From the NCBI GenBank assembly GCA_030549205.1, contig JAUKTV010000010.1, forward strand, positions 1,054,001 to 1,118,000: a DNA stretch of 64,000 nt. Reading direction: 5' to 3'. This DNA is from Apiosordaria backusii. Lineage: Eukaryota; Ascomycota; Sordariomycetes; Sordariales; Lasiosphaeriaceae. Within the stretch, counting starts at the first letter, position 1. The number at the start of each line of letters is the position of its first letter. The notes below the pieces were generated by a model, which searched no databases, was not told the DNA's origin, and was given only the letters and a program-made list of their open reading frames with translations. The translations under genes and the position numbers were made by a program. Below, piece after piece: positions 41,703 to 53,663 of the stretch.

Positions 41703-44700
41703 ATGAGGCTGGGCGCACCGAAAGCTGGCTATGGAGGATTTGGAGGGGTCCCATCTACTTCGCCAACCTTGTCCTATCTCACACCCCCACCTGATTTCTC
41801 CGCCATCCCACTAGAGGTGGTTGTATCGTTCAAGAGTCTCTTGAAGAAGTCCAGCGCTACAAAAGAGAAGGCACTGCAAGATGTCTTAGCGCATGAACAA
41901 AACCGTTCCTCTGACGCCGAGGGCCCAGAAGAACCGGTCATACAGGCATACGTGAGCTCAGCCCCTTGTTCCGTCACCTCACACTGGTTATCGCATACCC
42001 CGAAGCGCATATTCTAACCGCGACTTCTTTCTAGATTCAACTCTACCCCAGGTTATCCATTGACGACTCTGCCCGAGTACGCGAACTGTCCCATCAAGTT
42101 CTGATTCAACTCCTCAATTCCGCGAAGAAGCGCATCGCGAAACACCTTCCACTATTTGTTGGACCCTGGCTGGCTGGGACCTTCGACAGAGACAGGCGTG
42201 TTTCCAAAGCTGCGAACGACGGACTTGCCTCGTTTTTACAAACAAAAGAAAAAGAAGTTGCTTTCTGGCAGTCTGTTCAAACCCTGGCTCTGGATTTCGC
42301 CAGAACTTCTCTCAAAGAGACGCCAGCCTCACTTAGTGACGAGCGATCAACCACCAAACAAGACTCGGATGCCAAATACTACAGAGTGGTTGGAGCTAGC
42401 GTTTGCTTGACACTGAACCTCTTGGCGAAAGGGGACCTCGACAGCTTGAAGGATGGTCTGAACACGTACTTTGAAGCTGATGCCTTGTGGTCTTTGGCAA
42501 AAGGAGAAGATCCATTTGTACGACGATCCTTTTATCAATTGATCCGATCAGTCCTGGACCTAGCTCCCGAGCTCTTGAAACCTAGACTGCAACAACTGGG
42601 CAGGGCGTTGATCGCAGACAGCTTCAAGAGCAACCAGTCTGGTTCTGCAACAGACTTCCTGAAGGCGTTGACAGCTTTGACACGTCAATTCCCTCAGGTA
42701 TGGGGGACACAGCAGCACCCTCTACAGAGGCTAGAAAAATTTGTATCCCGAGGCTCACAAGGTGGATCTGATGAGTACTGGCGTGTTTTGAATGAGCTGC
42801 TGTCGGTGCTGGCAGACAGGTTCCAGCCACCATCTGTAGAGATGGTGTCGGCCTTGTTGGGCTCCATTCGGAAGGGAATCTCGGATCGACTAGAAACTCG
42901 ACCTGGCCGTCAACAAGCTTTCGATGTGTACGCACATGTGGTAGTGCTTTTCCTCCTGGGTGTTGTACCCAACACGGCCTTTGTGGAAGATAACATCTCT
43001 TCCCTTACACGACAATTTCTACATCCTATTCCTGACGCTTCTACGCCTTCTCCACAGCAGCCCGAGTTTCTTGTTCAGGCTTGGGATGCTTTGGTTAAGC
43101 ATCCCGATGCTGAATCCAGGAAGGTTGCCGAATCGCAGTGGCAGATTATTGTCGAGGAATTTCTGTCACGAGTATCAAACTCTCTCCCCGAGGTCTCTGA
43201 GGGCTACCAAGCCTCTCAACTTGGGGTGGCCACTGAAGGGGAGCGATGGTTCTCTTTAGTCTCAAAGTTTTCCAAGACTGCAACTCTTTCTGAGCTTGCT
43301 ACCGCTTCATCAAGTCGGGTCCTGCAGAGCGCTTTGAACTTGTTGTTGAGAAGGAACTTTAAGCCATTCGGGTGTGCCGCAATTCTTCAATCTGCATTTC
43401 GACACCTTCCCGACATTTACCATAATATTGACCCATTGTCGGCTATATTCCCGCCGGGGCGTAATGAACAGGCAAAGATTTTGGTCATGACATCGTCACT
43501 CCCTTACATCATTTCGGACCTCCATGAGGCTGCTGCAGATCGTCTTGAGGATATTTGGAAAGTTCTTTTTGAGGCCTCGACGGGGATACCAGATCGTGAA
43601 AAGAGCATCTCGGCTGTCAAAATGTTGATCTCGATACCCTCAACGTTCAAGTTCGCCCAGGAGCTGCCTGACGCCCAGCAGTTTCTTCTTTCGGTTTGGT
43701 CGGAGTTCGCTAACTCCAAAGACTTGGCTCATTGCTGGGGTGAGCTTGCAGCAACGTCCTTGGACTTCAACACATTAACAGTCAACTCTGTCAAAACCAT
43801 CTCGACTACTGTTATCGCTCTTCTTGAGGAAACATTATCCCGCGAATCGGCACTCAACGCACTCGAACTGGTCTTGCGACATACGCCCGAAAGTTCTATC
43901 ACAGGGGAAGACCTCTCCGTGCGTCTTGTCACCAGCCTTCTGGCCCTTACTGAGGTTTCGGATACACCCATCGCCGAGAAGGCAAAGGGACTGTTCCAAC
44001 TGGTACAACACCGCCCAACCGAATCTCTTCCGCTTGCCAGGATTCTTGCCAGTCAGCTCCATGAAGCGGGTCCTTCCTCTCTAGAGTATGTGAAAATTGT
44101 ACAAGTCTTGTTTTGTGATTTAGAGGGCTAACTTGTTGTAGTATCAACACATTAGTTGACCAGGCCGTAGCTGCTGTCCAGTCAGGTGTTCTCCCAGCAG
44201 AGGACGTCTTCCCCAGCTCGGTGGCTTGGCAGACCGAGCTTGCCTGGTTCCTCGACACGCCGAACCCTTCTCTGTCGTTGACTTGCAGCATGGAGGGTTC
44301 GTATTTGCTGGTACAGAGCAGCGAGGGTGCCCGTAAACCATCACCAGGTCGCGACAGCAAAGGACGCTCTTCCCCTGCTCGCATGGCACTCTTCACGGCG
44401 AAATTGTTGTCTTCCGGGGTTGAGCTCTCGTCTCTACCTCTGGAGTTTCAGCTGGAACTAATATATCTGCTGTGTGTTACCGACGCGCTTGCGGCAGACC
44501 AGCTCGCACTATCAGAAGAGAACCGATTATGGAGGAATATACCTGGTCAAGACAACGATGACGAGATTCTCGAGTTCACGGAACTCGCTTCCAAGGAGAT
44601 CAGCGGCATTGTTGCATCTTCTGTAACCTGGAGGGATCTCGACATGTCGGGAGAGACACTAGTAGAGCGACTGGTCAATTTTATGCTCGAAACAGCCCGA

Positions 44701-46690
44701 GGCTTCAACGCCGCTGCATTCTACACTGCCAAAGCTCTTGCTACACTGCTTCAGGCTTTGGTCAAGGCACATGGGACGTTGGCTAGATTGGAAGATTGGC
44801 TGACGAAACTTGGGCTTTCGCGAGCCACACCGGATTCGACCTTTCTTGCAGCTGCCATTCTTGTCGGTCTCAACGATGCACTGACATCTTCAAGGGCAAT
44901 CAGTACTCTCTGCGCTCGTCTGTTCAGTGAGATTCCAGGACACTCTATTGGGTCTCCCCGTACACTACCATCGTTGGTCTTACTCAACCTATGTATGGCT
45001 GTGTATGATGAAAACCAGATACCAGTAGAGCCGCGCAAGCAAGTCCTCGTGTTGCAGCAGCTGACCAAGTGGACCGACACCCCCGAGGAGATGGATTACA
45101 AGCTTGCAGCCGAGACTTGCAAAGCCATCGCTCGGATTTTTCCCAATGTCAGGGAAGTCTATGGGCCGTTCTGGGAGAAGTCTATCCAATATTGTCTTTG
45201 GTTGTGGGGCCAGGCTGCTGGTGACGACACTAGCAATCGCCTTCCTTACATCTATGCATCGCTCAAACTCATGCAGGCATTTAGAGCGGCTGATGACATC
45301 AACGATGATCTTGAGGATGCCCTGTCAGAACACCGCAAAGCGGAGTCGGCGGCTTTGATTGCCCTCCTAAGTGTTCCGCACGATGCACCGGCCACAGTGC
45401 CCAGCCAACTCGTTGACGCCCTCCTATCGCGCGCTATTACAAAGCTCCCTAATGTCAAGCTGGACGAACTATCAGATGTTTACCAGGCAGTAGCGTCACC
45501 ATCGAGAGATATCCAAAAGGCGGCGTTTGGCCTCCTCCATAGGACCATCCCCCCGGCGCAGGAAGAGATCAGTGTTAACGTCATTATCGAGAAGAAACGT
45601 AAGTCATCCTTGCTCATTGTTTTCATAAAGCGCAACATTCGCTAATCATGTAATAGCTGCTAATCTCCCTGCCGAGCTGCTGTCTCTTCTTCTTAATGCC
45701 CCGAATCTCGATGACTATACCGACGAAGAGCTTTATCAGTTTCCTGCCCCTGTCCGGTCATACCTTCTCACATGGCACTTGGTCTTTGATGCTTACAGCA
45801 AGGCGTCTTATCGGGTTCGCAGTGACTACACGGAAAACCTCAAGAAGGATGATCACCTTGGACCATTATTGGGCTTCTTGGCCGACGTCCTTGGTCATGC
45901 ATTGGCGAGGGCCATTGACCTTGACAAAGAGGGCTTTACCCCTGAGCATGTCCGTTCATACAGCATTGACCTCGCCGATTCGGAGCCCGCTGAGCGGGAT
46001 ATGAACTGGTTGCTCATCCATCTCTTCTACCTCATCCTGAAGTACGTTCCTGGTCTGTTCAAGGCGTGGTATCTTGACTGCCCTTCCAAGCAGACGAAGG
46101 TGGCGATCCAGTCTTGGATGGGCAGGTTTTTCTCTCCTTTGATCATCTCGGACCTTCTAGACGAAGTAACCGAATGGTCTACCAACCAAGGCGACCTTGA
46201 GGGCGAGACTGATGCGGAGGCGCTCGAAATCAAGGTAAACAAGCCAGTGAGGGAGATCACGGCTTCGTACCCGGTGGACGATGACTTTGCGACGATTCAA
46301 ATCGTCGTACCTCAATCATACCCGCTGGACCCCGTCGATGTGATGAGCGTCAAGAGGGTGGCCATCAAGGAGGAGAAGTGGCAATCCTGGCTGAAGGGCA
46401 TCAAAGCGGTTATCATGTTTGGCAACTGCAGCTTGGTGGACGGTCTGATGGCGTTCAGGCGGAATATCTCGCTAGCGGTCAAGGACCAGGAGGAGTGCGC
46501 GATTTGCTACTCGATCGTGGCGCAGGACAAGAGCTTGCCGGACAAGAAGTGCGGGACGTGCAATCACTACTTTCATCGGTACTGTTTGTACAAGTGGTTC
46601 CATAACAGCGGGAAGAATACTTGCCCGCTGTGCAGGAACCCCATTGACTATCTGGGTTCAGATACGTCGAGGAGGAAAGGTGGGAGGTAG
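41703..46690 (+). CDS. LTN1: E3 ubiquitin-protein ligase listerin (ribosome quality control)
   Basis: Four exons: 41703-41951, 42035-44085, 44142-45598, 45657-46690; 1596 residues, the usual listerin size. The N-terminus (YGGFGGVPST, LSYLTPPPDFSAI, VVVSFKSLLKKSSATKEKAL) matches the conserved domain that contacts the 60S subunit. A long HEAT/ARM-like helical middle follows, then LYLILKYVP.LFKAWYLD and a C-terminal RWD-like part before the RING-CH finger (CAICYSIVAQ..., CGTCNHYFHRYCLYKWF, CPLCRNPID). Listerin ubiquitylates nascent chains stalled on 60S subunits, working with Rqc2/NEMF and Cdc48. An in-frame stop lies just upstream of 41703. Homologues often have about 20 more N-terminal residues, so a short upstream exon is possible. 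Confidence 0.93.
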
Positions 46691-47491
46691 GTGGTTCATG
46701 GAGGAGGGGTGGCTGTGTGTGTTTGCCGTATCTCATTTGACCAGATACCTGCAAAAGCGATGTGATCAAACGAGTAGAGATAAAATAGATGGATATGTTG
46801 CATGCGTGTGGTCTAAGATGTTGTTGAAGACGATGGGGTGATCGCGAGCCAGATAAGGGTTAGGGTCGGAGACGCCAAGATGACATGGATGCCAGGGGCT
46901 CAGGAAGCTTCATGAGTGGTGTCTGTTTTCTTCATCCTTTTCTCTGTCACATCGTCTGACAACGTTACACAGTCAATCTCTTGCACGACATCTCGGAGCT
47001 CACAGCCACATTGATTCCCTCGGCGAAGTTCATCAAATTGCGAAGGATTTTGCCTGAGGACGGGTTGTTGGTTCCTGAGGTGGGAACGCGCTGCCTGACA
47101 GGCCATTGGACCCACTGAATGAGTGCTACCAGTGGCTAACCCGCCATCGTCTGTCAATAACACGGCACTGAACTTCCCGATTTGAGTTCTAGCTAGCCTC
47201 ATCGGTTCCGGCGTGCAACGCTGTAAGATGTTTCGTATCCGTCGTGAGTCAAGCCACCGAAGGACCAGACCATTGCGATGAGCCTCTATCAGGAGATAGG
47301 CCGTAGTCCAGAATGTGTACATAAACTCCAGCGTCGGGACGCCGTGGCAGAGCTTACACACCATAACATTCCACATCCCCATCAGCCAATCGATCAGTCG
47401 GCAGTTAGCCACAGTACCTACTTAGGTAACTTTACAAGCCTGATCAAGAACCACATCCACATTCGCACCTACACCCATATCTATTCAAACA
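46691..47491. other. Intergenic
   Basis: About 800 bases. Contains AAGGGTTAGGGT (46855-46866), a telomere-like motif. The 170-residue minus ORF at 46900-47412 has no motif or intron support and ends in the LTN1 3' region; I do not accept it. Confidence 0.4.
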
Positions 47492-48261
47492 ATGGGTCTC
47501 CTCCGCAAGCTCCTCGGGCGCAAGCCCAAAGCCCCCAAACCCCCCCAAAACACCACAAAGTCTACCAGTATAGCACCAGCAGAAGGAACCGCCACCTACG
47601 TTCACCCCAACCCCTTCCCAGACGAGGAAACTTTTGCCGCGGTCAAAGCCCACGTCCTCGCCCGGGCCCGCGAAAACGCCACCAACCCAGAGTACATCGC
47701 CATGCAGCGGATCGTCGCCTTCTCCAGCCCGACAATGTGGCTCGAAGCCAACTACCCACCTGAAGAAGGTCACGCAATCACGCAGATGGGTCCCCTACCA
47801 ACCGACTCCGGGGAGGGTGTACGAGTCGACAAAGACACCCTAATCCCGTGTGATGATACAATGTTTTATATGGTTCTCAAGCGCGACCCTGAAGGGGAAA
47901 AACCGGGGGTGGAGATGAAGATGCTATTTTTTGTGGCGATACCGCCTCAGGGTTGTGGGAAGGGGGAGTTTGCGGGGACGCCGATGGCGTATGATACTTT
48001 GGGGACGGCCGCGATGGAGGCGGTGGAGAGGGAGGTGCTGTGGTTTGTGAGGAAGTGGCAACAGGAAGGGCCGGAGGGGAGGAGGCCGGAGGATGGGGTT
48101 AGGGTGGTGGTGCAGATGGGGATGGATATGCTGGTTTGGGAGTATAGTAGGGAGAAGGGGTTTTATGATCCGGAGGGGGGTTTGAGTTTAGGGAGGTGAG
48201 GGATGGGGAGAGGTGGGAGAGGGATGGGTTGCCTATGCCGCCGACGGTTGTGGAGGGGTGA
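47492..48261 (+). CDS. Hypothetical protein with possible N-myristoylation site; frame broken by one base
   Basis: Starts MGLLRKLLGRKPK, a Gly-2 followed by basic residues that could be myristoylated. A compact domain follows (VKAHVLARARENATNPEYIA, MFYMVLKRDPEGEKPGVEMKMLFFVA, EREVLWFVRKWQQEGPEG, VVVQMGMDMLVWEYSREKGF). In the raw sequence it stops at 48197. One extra G in the G-run around 48175-48181 instead continues as GFEFREVRDGERWERDGLP then MPPTVVEG and TGA at 48259, which looks far more protein-like and gives 256 residues. I do not recognise the family. Confidence 0.65.
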
Positions 48262-48673
48262 GGAGGGTAGTTTAGTTGTGGGGTTAAGGATGTGATACCC
48301 ATACGAGTAATGAGCTGATTATGATGTGCTTCAATTAGTTAATACTGGTACTTCAAGAATGTCTTGTTGAACAATGCCGGCCAGAAACGCTGTGGGACCT
48401 GACAAGTGATGTGCGGTCGTGGCTTCCCGACGGCTTGGGAAGAATAAGTTCCATGTGATGTCATTCCAAAGCCACGGAAACAAGCCACACACCCACTGAT
48501 ATTACGAGCCAACACGGGACACCTCAAAACTGGTCCACAACCCATGCGTTGCATGAACCTCTTCCTCCTCTTGAGACAGGGAATTGCCCAGGGCCCCGGC
48601 CTCCGTTTCCCGTTACAACCCATTTCTCCTGCCGGCTTCACCAGCTTGGTCCCGCACTTGCTTCTCAACAACC
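48262..48673. other. Intergenic
   Basis: About 410 bases between the hypothetical gene and the MACPF-like gene; nothing recognised beyond promoter sequence. Confidence 0.4.
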
Positions 48674-51600
48674 ATGAAAGATCCGTACATCATCATTCGA
48701 CCCGCGTTGGGGGAAGAAGCCGAGCTTGGGTCGTTGTATGATGCCCGATCCGACACATTTCTCCCGCGGACCGTGTTTGGAAAGAGTTATCCTTCAAGTG
48801 ATATTATCACGACAGTTGAAACATCAACTCATTGCGTCCTGAAACACTTGTATGTGTCTCGATTACCATGACGCAAACTTCGAAATGCAAAGACTGACCT
48901 CGTCGCAGCGAGTCCGAGCCGACCTTCAAAGACAAGTGTTGTTTGCTAGGTGTCGACTTGAGCCTTGGGGCGAGTATCTTGACCGGCCTTACAAATGTCA
49001 AGGGTTCTGCTACCTATCTCGGGAGCCAACGGCCCGAACACTACGGTCCTCACTCATCGCTTCGCTTCACAAAGCAAACGGAGAAGCAGGAAATCGACTT
49101 CGGTTCCGACTTTGTGACGCAATGGCTTGCCAAATACACGAAGAGTTCGGAGGCATTTCAAGATGCAGATGCAACACATTACGTGGTTGGAATCCGGCGT
49201 GGCTCGCAGTTTGTGGTCACAGCTCATGGGGGCAGTGAAGCATCAAACCGGGCATTCGTGGATTGCGTACACCGTAAGCTTGTTGGGCAACCATTGATTG
49301 ATGACGCAGTCAAATTCATTGAGCCCAAGCCTGAGGTCTGGTTCTTCCTTGACGGTTTGAGGAATCCATTTTGGAACCCAATCACTGCTCACAGTGCTTG
49401 GGATTGGATAACCCGGGTTGCTGCCAATACAACAAAGAGAGTCCCGTTCGAATATGTGCTTCGACCTGTGCGGCAAAAGTGGGACATGGATTTCTACAAA
49501 CTATCCAGCCACTGCTTTGAGGAATACCTAGAGCTTCACAGCAAACTGATCTTGGCTCGCCTTGACCTTGCCACAGTATGGACCCAGCACAAGGCGTGCC
49601 CAGACTTACGCAGGACCTATACCGACTTCGATATTCAAACCGAACTAGACAAGTATTCACCATCACAGCAGGCGCTCCAGAAAGCATTGGCTATCACGCT
49701 GCAACAAGTGCGGGCCAGACAGCGGGCTCCAGAGCTCTTTAGAGACGTGGTCAAATCCTATCTCGAGGAGCACGATCTATTTCAGTTTGTTCGCTCTTTG
49801 AAGGTCACAATAGCAAAGATCGCCTTCATGAAAAGTATCGTCTCGCAGGGTGCGATTCCTCTTTATTCAACAAAACCTCGACTTGATGACCTTATCAGCC
49901 TTGAAAAGCACTCTAACACCTATGTGCTGCTCATCAATGTACGCGTACATGGGGACGATCTGCTTTGGGCCGAGACGCAGCGACTTGTATCAGAGCTGAT
50001 CAGGAATAAAGATAAAGATAAAGCATCAATTGTTGTTGTTGATTGCAACGCCATTGGGGAGCCATCGAAGAAGCCTCAGGTCCGCCAATACCGCAACGGG
50101 CAAATGATCATAGGGGACCTGCTCCACCATCGCAAGACTACATCCTCCAGAAGCGGCATGCAGTGTGACGAGGAATTCTTGGACCGACAAGCAGCCTTGC
50201 TACCGGAACGGAACCCTGTGAGAGTCCCATGCCCTTGCGCCACATGCGACAAGACTATCAGAAGCTGGGACTGCCTTCATTGCAACACGGCCATCAACTA
50301 TGATCCGAAGAGCAAGCGACTTCACTGCTTTTGTGGCGCCGCGTCGTTCAAGCATTGGGAGTTCAAGTGCAAGGATTCCCAGCATGGCTGGGTCAAGTAT
50401 GGAAACCAGGAATTTGTCGATTTTTTGGATCGCATGGAGCCTTTTCAGGACATCAACATTTTGATCGTTGGTGGAGAAAATGTGCGCAGGGCGACTTGGA
50501 TGAATGGTTTTGTCAAGTACCTCGCAAGTGACACGCTCATTGAGGCCATTGGTACTGACGACCGGAGAGATGTTCTTCCTGGCTCTTTTACCGTTAGGCA
50601 CAAGATGTCATCTGACCCCAGCGGCCGGATTTTGCGCAAGGATATCAATATGGGCCATGGACAAAGCTCACAACGTGGGGTTGAAACCTTGTATTGTGAA
50701 GTCGTCATTGACAACATTGTCATCCGACTCATTGATACCCCATGGACATGCGCCATTTCCAAGGACACAGAGTGCATGGTCCGTCTTCACAATGCGCTAC
50801 GGCCATACAAGAAGCTTCATGGCATCCTCCTCTTGCCTGACTCGAACCCGTCACCGTCGAGCTTCATGTCACGGCCTTATCTAAAACAAATCTTGAGGGA
50901 TCCCGAGATCAACGTCATCGTTGCCTTCAACGACACGCGCGGTTCCAGCTACACACCCGGAGACACATTTGGACACATGGAAGCTTTCCTGGACCAGATC
51001 ACTAATAGAGAAGTGATTCTCTCAGAGGAGAACGTCTTCTGCTTCGATGATCAGAGCTTCCGATACCTCGCGGCGCAAAGGAGGGGCATTGATATCGGGC
51101 ATTTTGAGGGCCATGCACGCGGCTGGGAACACAATGCGGCAGAGTCCAAGAGAATGGTCAATCACATCAAGCGGCTTCCGGGTCAAGACGTCCTTGATGT
51201 TTTTGCTGTTGACGAGGCGCGCTATGTTTTCAACGGCTTGCTAGATAGCCTGGTGGAAGCAACAAAGCAGACCGCAGAGATTGAGGCATCAAATCAGGCA
51301 CAGCGACACAAGCTTGAGAATGTGGATGGCAAGGTTCGAATGCCTGTGGCTCAAATGCCAGTGGCAATGAGGCGCGAGTTGTCCATTGGGGAGGAGACAT
51401 ATATGAATTACGTGCACGAGAGGAACCGCATCGCAGTGGCTGCCAGAGTATTCGCCCTGTACCTCAATCTGGTGGCCTTTTCTCCTGGCAATGAAATCGT
51501 GCTCAAGGACCTGTTCCACGTGGTGGGAAAACACAAGCAGAACGCGATTGGGGCTCAGACGGACGTGGATGAGCTGCCTGTGTGGGAAAAGATGCTGAAA

Positions 51601-51831
51601 GAGTGGAAGGAGGAGTACCTCGTCGTGGCGTTCGCCGCACAGCACCGATCAAAACTGAGAGATAAAGCGGCCATGGCCAATGGCTTTCCCAACGAGCGCG
51701 GGCGGTGTTACGTTCTGTTCGAAGAGCTTTGCCAGATGAAGTACTATGGTGAAAAGATCAGGGGATTAGCGGCCAGAGCTGTGGGTGCATCTCGTACGAG
51801 ACGGATCATCATCAAGAAGAAGAACGAGGAG

Positions 51832-51868
<37 letters not shown>

Positions 51869-51915
51869 CAGAACCAGAGCCAGAGACAGAGCCAGAGCCA
51901 GAGCCAGAGACAGAG

Positions 51916-51946
<31 letters not shown>

Positions 51947-52191
51947 CAGAGACAGAGACAGAGACAAAGCCACAGTCAAAACCAGAACCTGAGGTCGAGA
52001 GTGGCTCCTTGTCGTCCTCGCTCACTGCATACGCTACAGATGTCATCGCCTCGGCGGGAAATGCACTTCCGACTCCGGAGACTGTTGTCGCTAGAATCGA
52101 ACAGGTAGGGGAGGATCTAAAGACTGTCTGGGGCGGACTGCAAGCTGGAGCGATGAAGCTCTCTCGCTATTTTACGTTGGAGGACGACTAG
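48674..52191 (+). CDS. Stonustoxin-type MACPF-like protein fused to a degenerate TRAFAC GTPase
   Basis: Two exons, 48674-48849 and 48909-52191; 1152 residues. The N-terminal domain (about 10-200) has [19 protein letters not shown] and a following beta-rich segment ([20 protein letters not shown]), the start of the SNTX-type MACPF domain that in fish venom proteins belongs to a pore-forming toxin. A Cys/His cluster (about 497-545: CPCATC, CLHC, CFCG, C) suggests zinc ribbons. Next is a GTPase-like domain (about 575-800): P-loop-equivalent [19 protein letters not shown] lacks the GKS/T; RLIDTPW stands for Dx[17 protein letters not shown] resembles the conserved post-G4 motif. A coiled, charged region and an EP-repeat tail (1032-1078) finish the protein. 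GTP hydrolysis looks unlikely. Membrane-pore activity in a fungal defence setting is inference. Confidence 0.75.
51829..51966 (+). repeat. (GAGCCA)n minisatellite inside the MACPF-like gene
   Basis: About 23 hexamer units GAGCCA with variants GAGACA, ACAGAG and GAACCA. They encode a Glu-Pro/Glu-Thr run in frame, so changes in unit number would not shift the frame. Length polymorphism is expected. Confidence 0.9.
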
Positions 52192-52642
52192 ACTCGTATG
52201 TTGTAGTCTGCTGAGCTTGATAATTTTGTGCGTCAGATTTGCGTCAGAGAAAAAGATGGAATAAATGTTTGGCAGATAATGGGCACTGAAACACTAGATA
52301 TCTGTGAAACGAACCTTGTTGTTGCACCGTGATGTCCTGATTCATGATGTTTGTTTACATTACCCCTTTCTTTGGCTTGGCATCGCTAGGGAATGGGGCT
52401 ACGCACGGGCCAGCACATCATGGTCGCAGACAGCAAGACTGCACAGCAAAGGTGGTTGAGTGGTGGCGGAAAAAAGGGCAGAATGGAATGAATAGCAGAG
52501 ACCAATATAATGTTCAAGCCGGCAAGCAGAGCGTGAAGAAGTGGACAAGATGGTCAGTGGTCAGTGAGCAAGTGCTCTCTCTCTGTAGAGCAACAACTTA
52601 TGTGTTTATCGGGCAAAGAAACGAGCGGAAACTTCAACCAAA
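52192..52642. other. Intergenic, 3' region of MACPF-like gene
   Basis: About 450 bases. Includes TTTATC at 52605-52610, a TATA-like position for the first tRNA-like element. No gene otherwise. Confidence 0.4.
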
Positions 52643-52812
52643 GAGCACACTTAAAGGCCATGTGGTGTAGTTGGCAGCGTGTGGCTGTTACGACCAATTG
52701 CCAAACCGGCACTCCTGCCAAATGCGCAGGAGAGCCGCTTTGCCAGTCGGCGACGGGCAGTCGTGAGGTCCTCAGTTTGATCTGAGGCGTGGTCGTGCTC
52801 GTTCATTTTTTT
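52643..52812 (+). ncRNA. tRNA-like Pol III element, copy 1 of 4
   Basis: Leader GAGCAC (52643-52648) pairs with trailer GTGCTC (52795-52800). Acceptor-like stem GGCCATG (52656-52662)/CGTGGTC (52788-52794), seven pairs with wobbles. A box TGGTGTAGTTGG (52663-52674) forms a D-arm, stem GTGT/GCGT with eight-base loop AGTTGGCA. Anticodon-like stem TGGCT (52682-52686)/AGTCG (52759-52763), separated by 72 nt that contain a hairpin CTCCTG/CAGGAG. A conserved TGAGGT leads into T-arm CCTCAG/CTGAGG (52770-52787) with a B-box-like GTTTGATCTG. T-run at 52806-52812. Confidence 0.6.
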
Positions 52813-53043
52813 GTTTTGTTTTTTTTGTTTCGGTATTGTTGATGGGAATCTTACTCCCTGCATTCGTAACATAAGATACACTTCCAATTTATGGTTGACT
52901 TTCGTTTTTATTTGCATTGCTACTTGCTTGCGATGCTTCTATGGTGATGTGGTGCAGTGTGTTGTCGTTTGCCGCAAAGGTAGGCAAGACATTAGGCTGG
53001 GTGGGGGTATATAGTCGGCGAAGACATATTGGAAAATTAACCA

Positions 53044-53230
53044 AAGAGTACATCCAGACCATATGGTGTAATCAGCAGCGCGTGGGTGCTACGCCTATCC
53101 GGCTTGCGCTCCCAGGTCTTGCGTTCCGCGTACGAGTCTGCAATGATCTAGGGGAAAGTGCAGCCGGGTAGAAACGAGTATTCATGAGGTCCTCTGTTCG
53201 AGGCGGGTCGTGCTCTTCCATTTTCTTTTT
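53044..53230 (+). ncRNA. tRNA-like Pol III element, copy 2 of 4
   Basis: Leader AAGAGTAC (53044-53051) pairs with trailer GTGCTCTT (53210-53217), one wobble; GACC (53057-53060) with GGTC (53206-53209). A box TGGTGTAATCAG (53064-53075); D-stem GTGT/GCGC. Anticodon-like stem TGGGT (53083-53087)/ATTCA (53180-53184), using wobbles; insert of 92 nt. T-arm CCTC/GAGG (53191-53203) after TGAGGT. TATATAG at 53008-53014, 56 nt before the A box. Ends in a T-rich run from 53221. Confidence 0.6.
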
Positions 53231-53508
53231 GTTCCTTATTTGGTTTTTCCAATCATCCATCATCATGCGGCCCTTTGAGATAAAATCATTGGGCCTGCTA
53301 CCTTCATACAGGCAATACTTTGTAAAAATAAAAGTGTAGCGACTTCCCTTCGTGATCGAGTTATTTAAATATTTCCATCAGAGGTACATACCTAATTCGC
53401 AACTATCTTCATCGACCGCATCTTCTCAAATTGCTTGCAAGTCTCTCCATGGGGTTGCAATGCTCAGTGGGGCATATAGTCTGCAAAGCGCGATGTAAAT
53501 TCAACAAA

Positions 53509-53663
53509 GAACACGAAACTCCCCATGTGGTGTAATTGGCAGCGCATGGGTGTTACGACTAATGGCTGCAGTCGGAGCTCTCTATTGGGCGATAACATGG
53601 CGTACAGTCTTTAGAACCGGACACCCATGAGGTCCTCGGTTCGAGGCGTGGGTGTGTTCTTTT
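53509..53663 (+). ncRNA. tRNA-like Pol III element, copy 3 of 4
   Basis: Leader GAACAC (53509-53514) pairs with trailer GTGTTC (53654-53659); acceptor-like CCCATG (53522-53527)/CGTGGG (53647-53652). A box TGGTGTAATTGG (53528-53539); D-stem GTGT/GCGC. Anticodon-like helix CATGGGTGT (53545-53553)/ACACCCATG (53621-53629) is nine perfect Watson-Crick pairs, including tRNA-position stem TGGGT/ACCCA with a 71-nt insert. T-arm CCTCG/CGAGG (53634-53646), B-box-like GGTTCGAGGC. ATATAG at 53474-53479. T-run from 53660. Confidence 0.62.

Noticed and set aside
46900..47412. 170-residue minus-strand ORF
   Set aside because: No motif, low support, lies in the 3' region of LTN1.
51744..52046. 100-residue Gly/Ser-rich minus ORF
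   Set aside because: Reverse shadow of the GAGCCA minisatellite.
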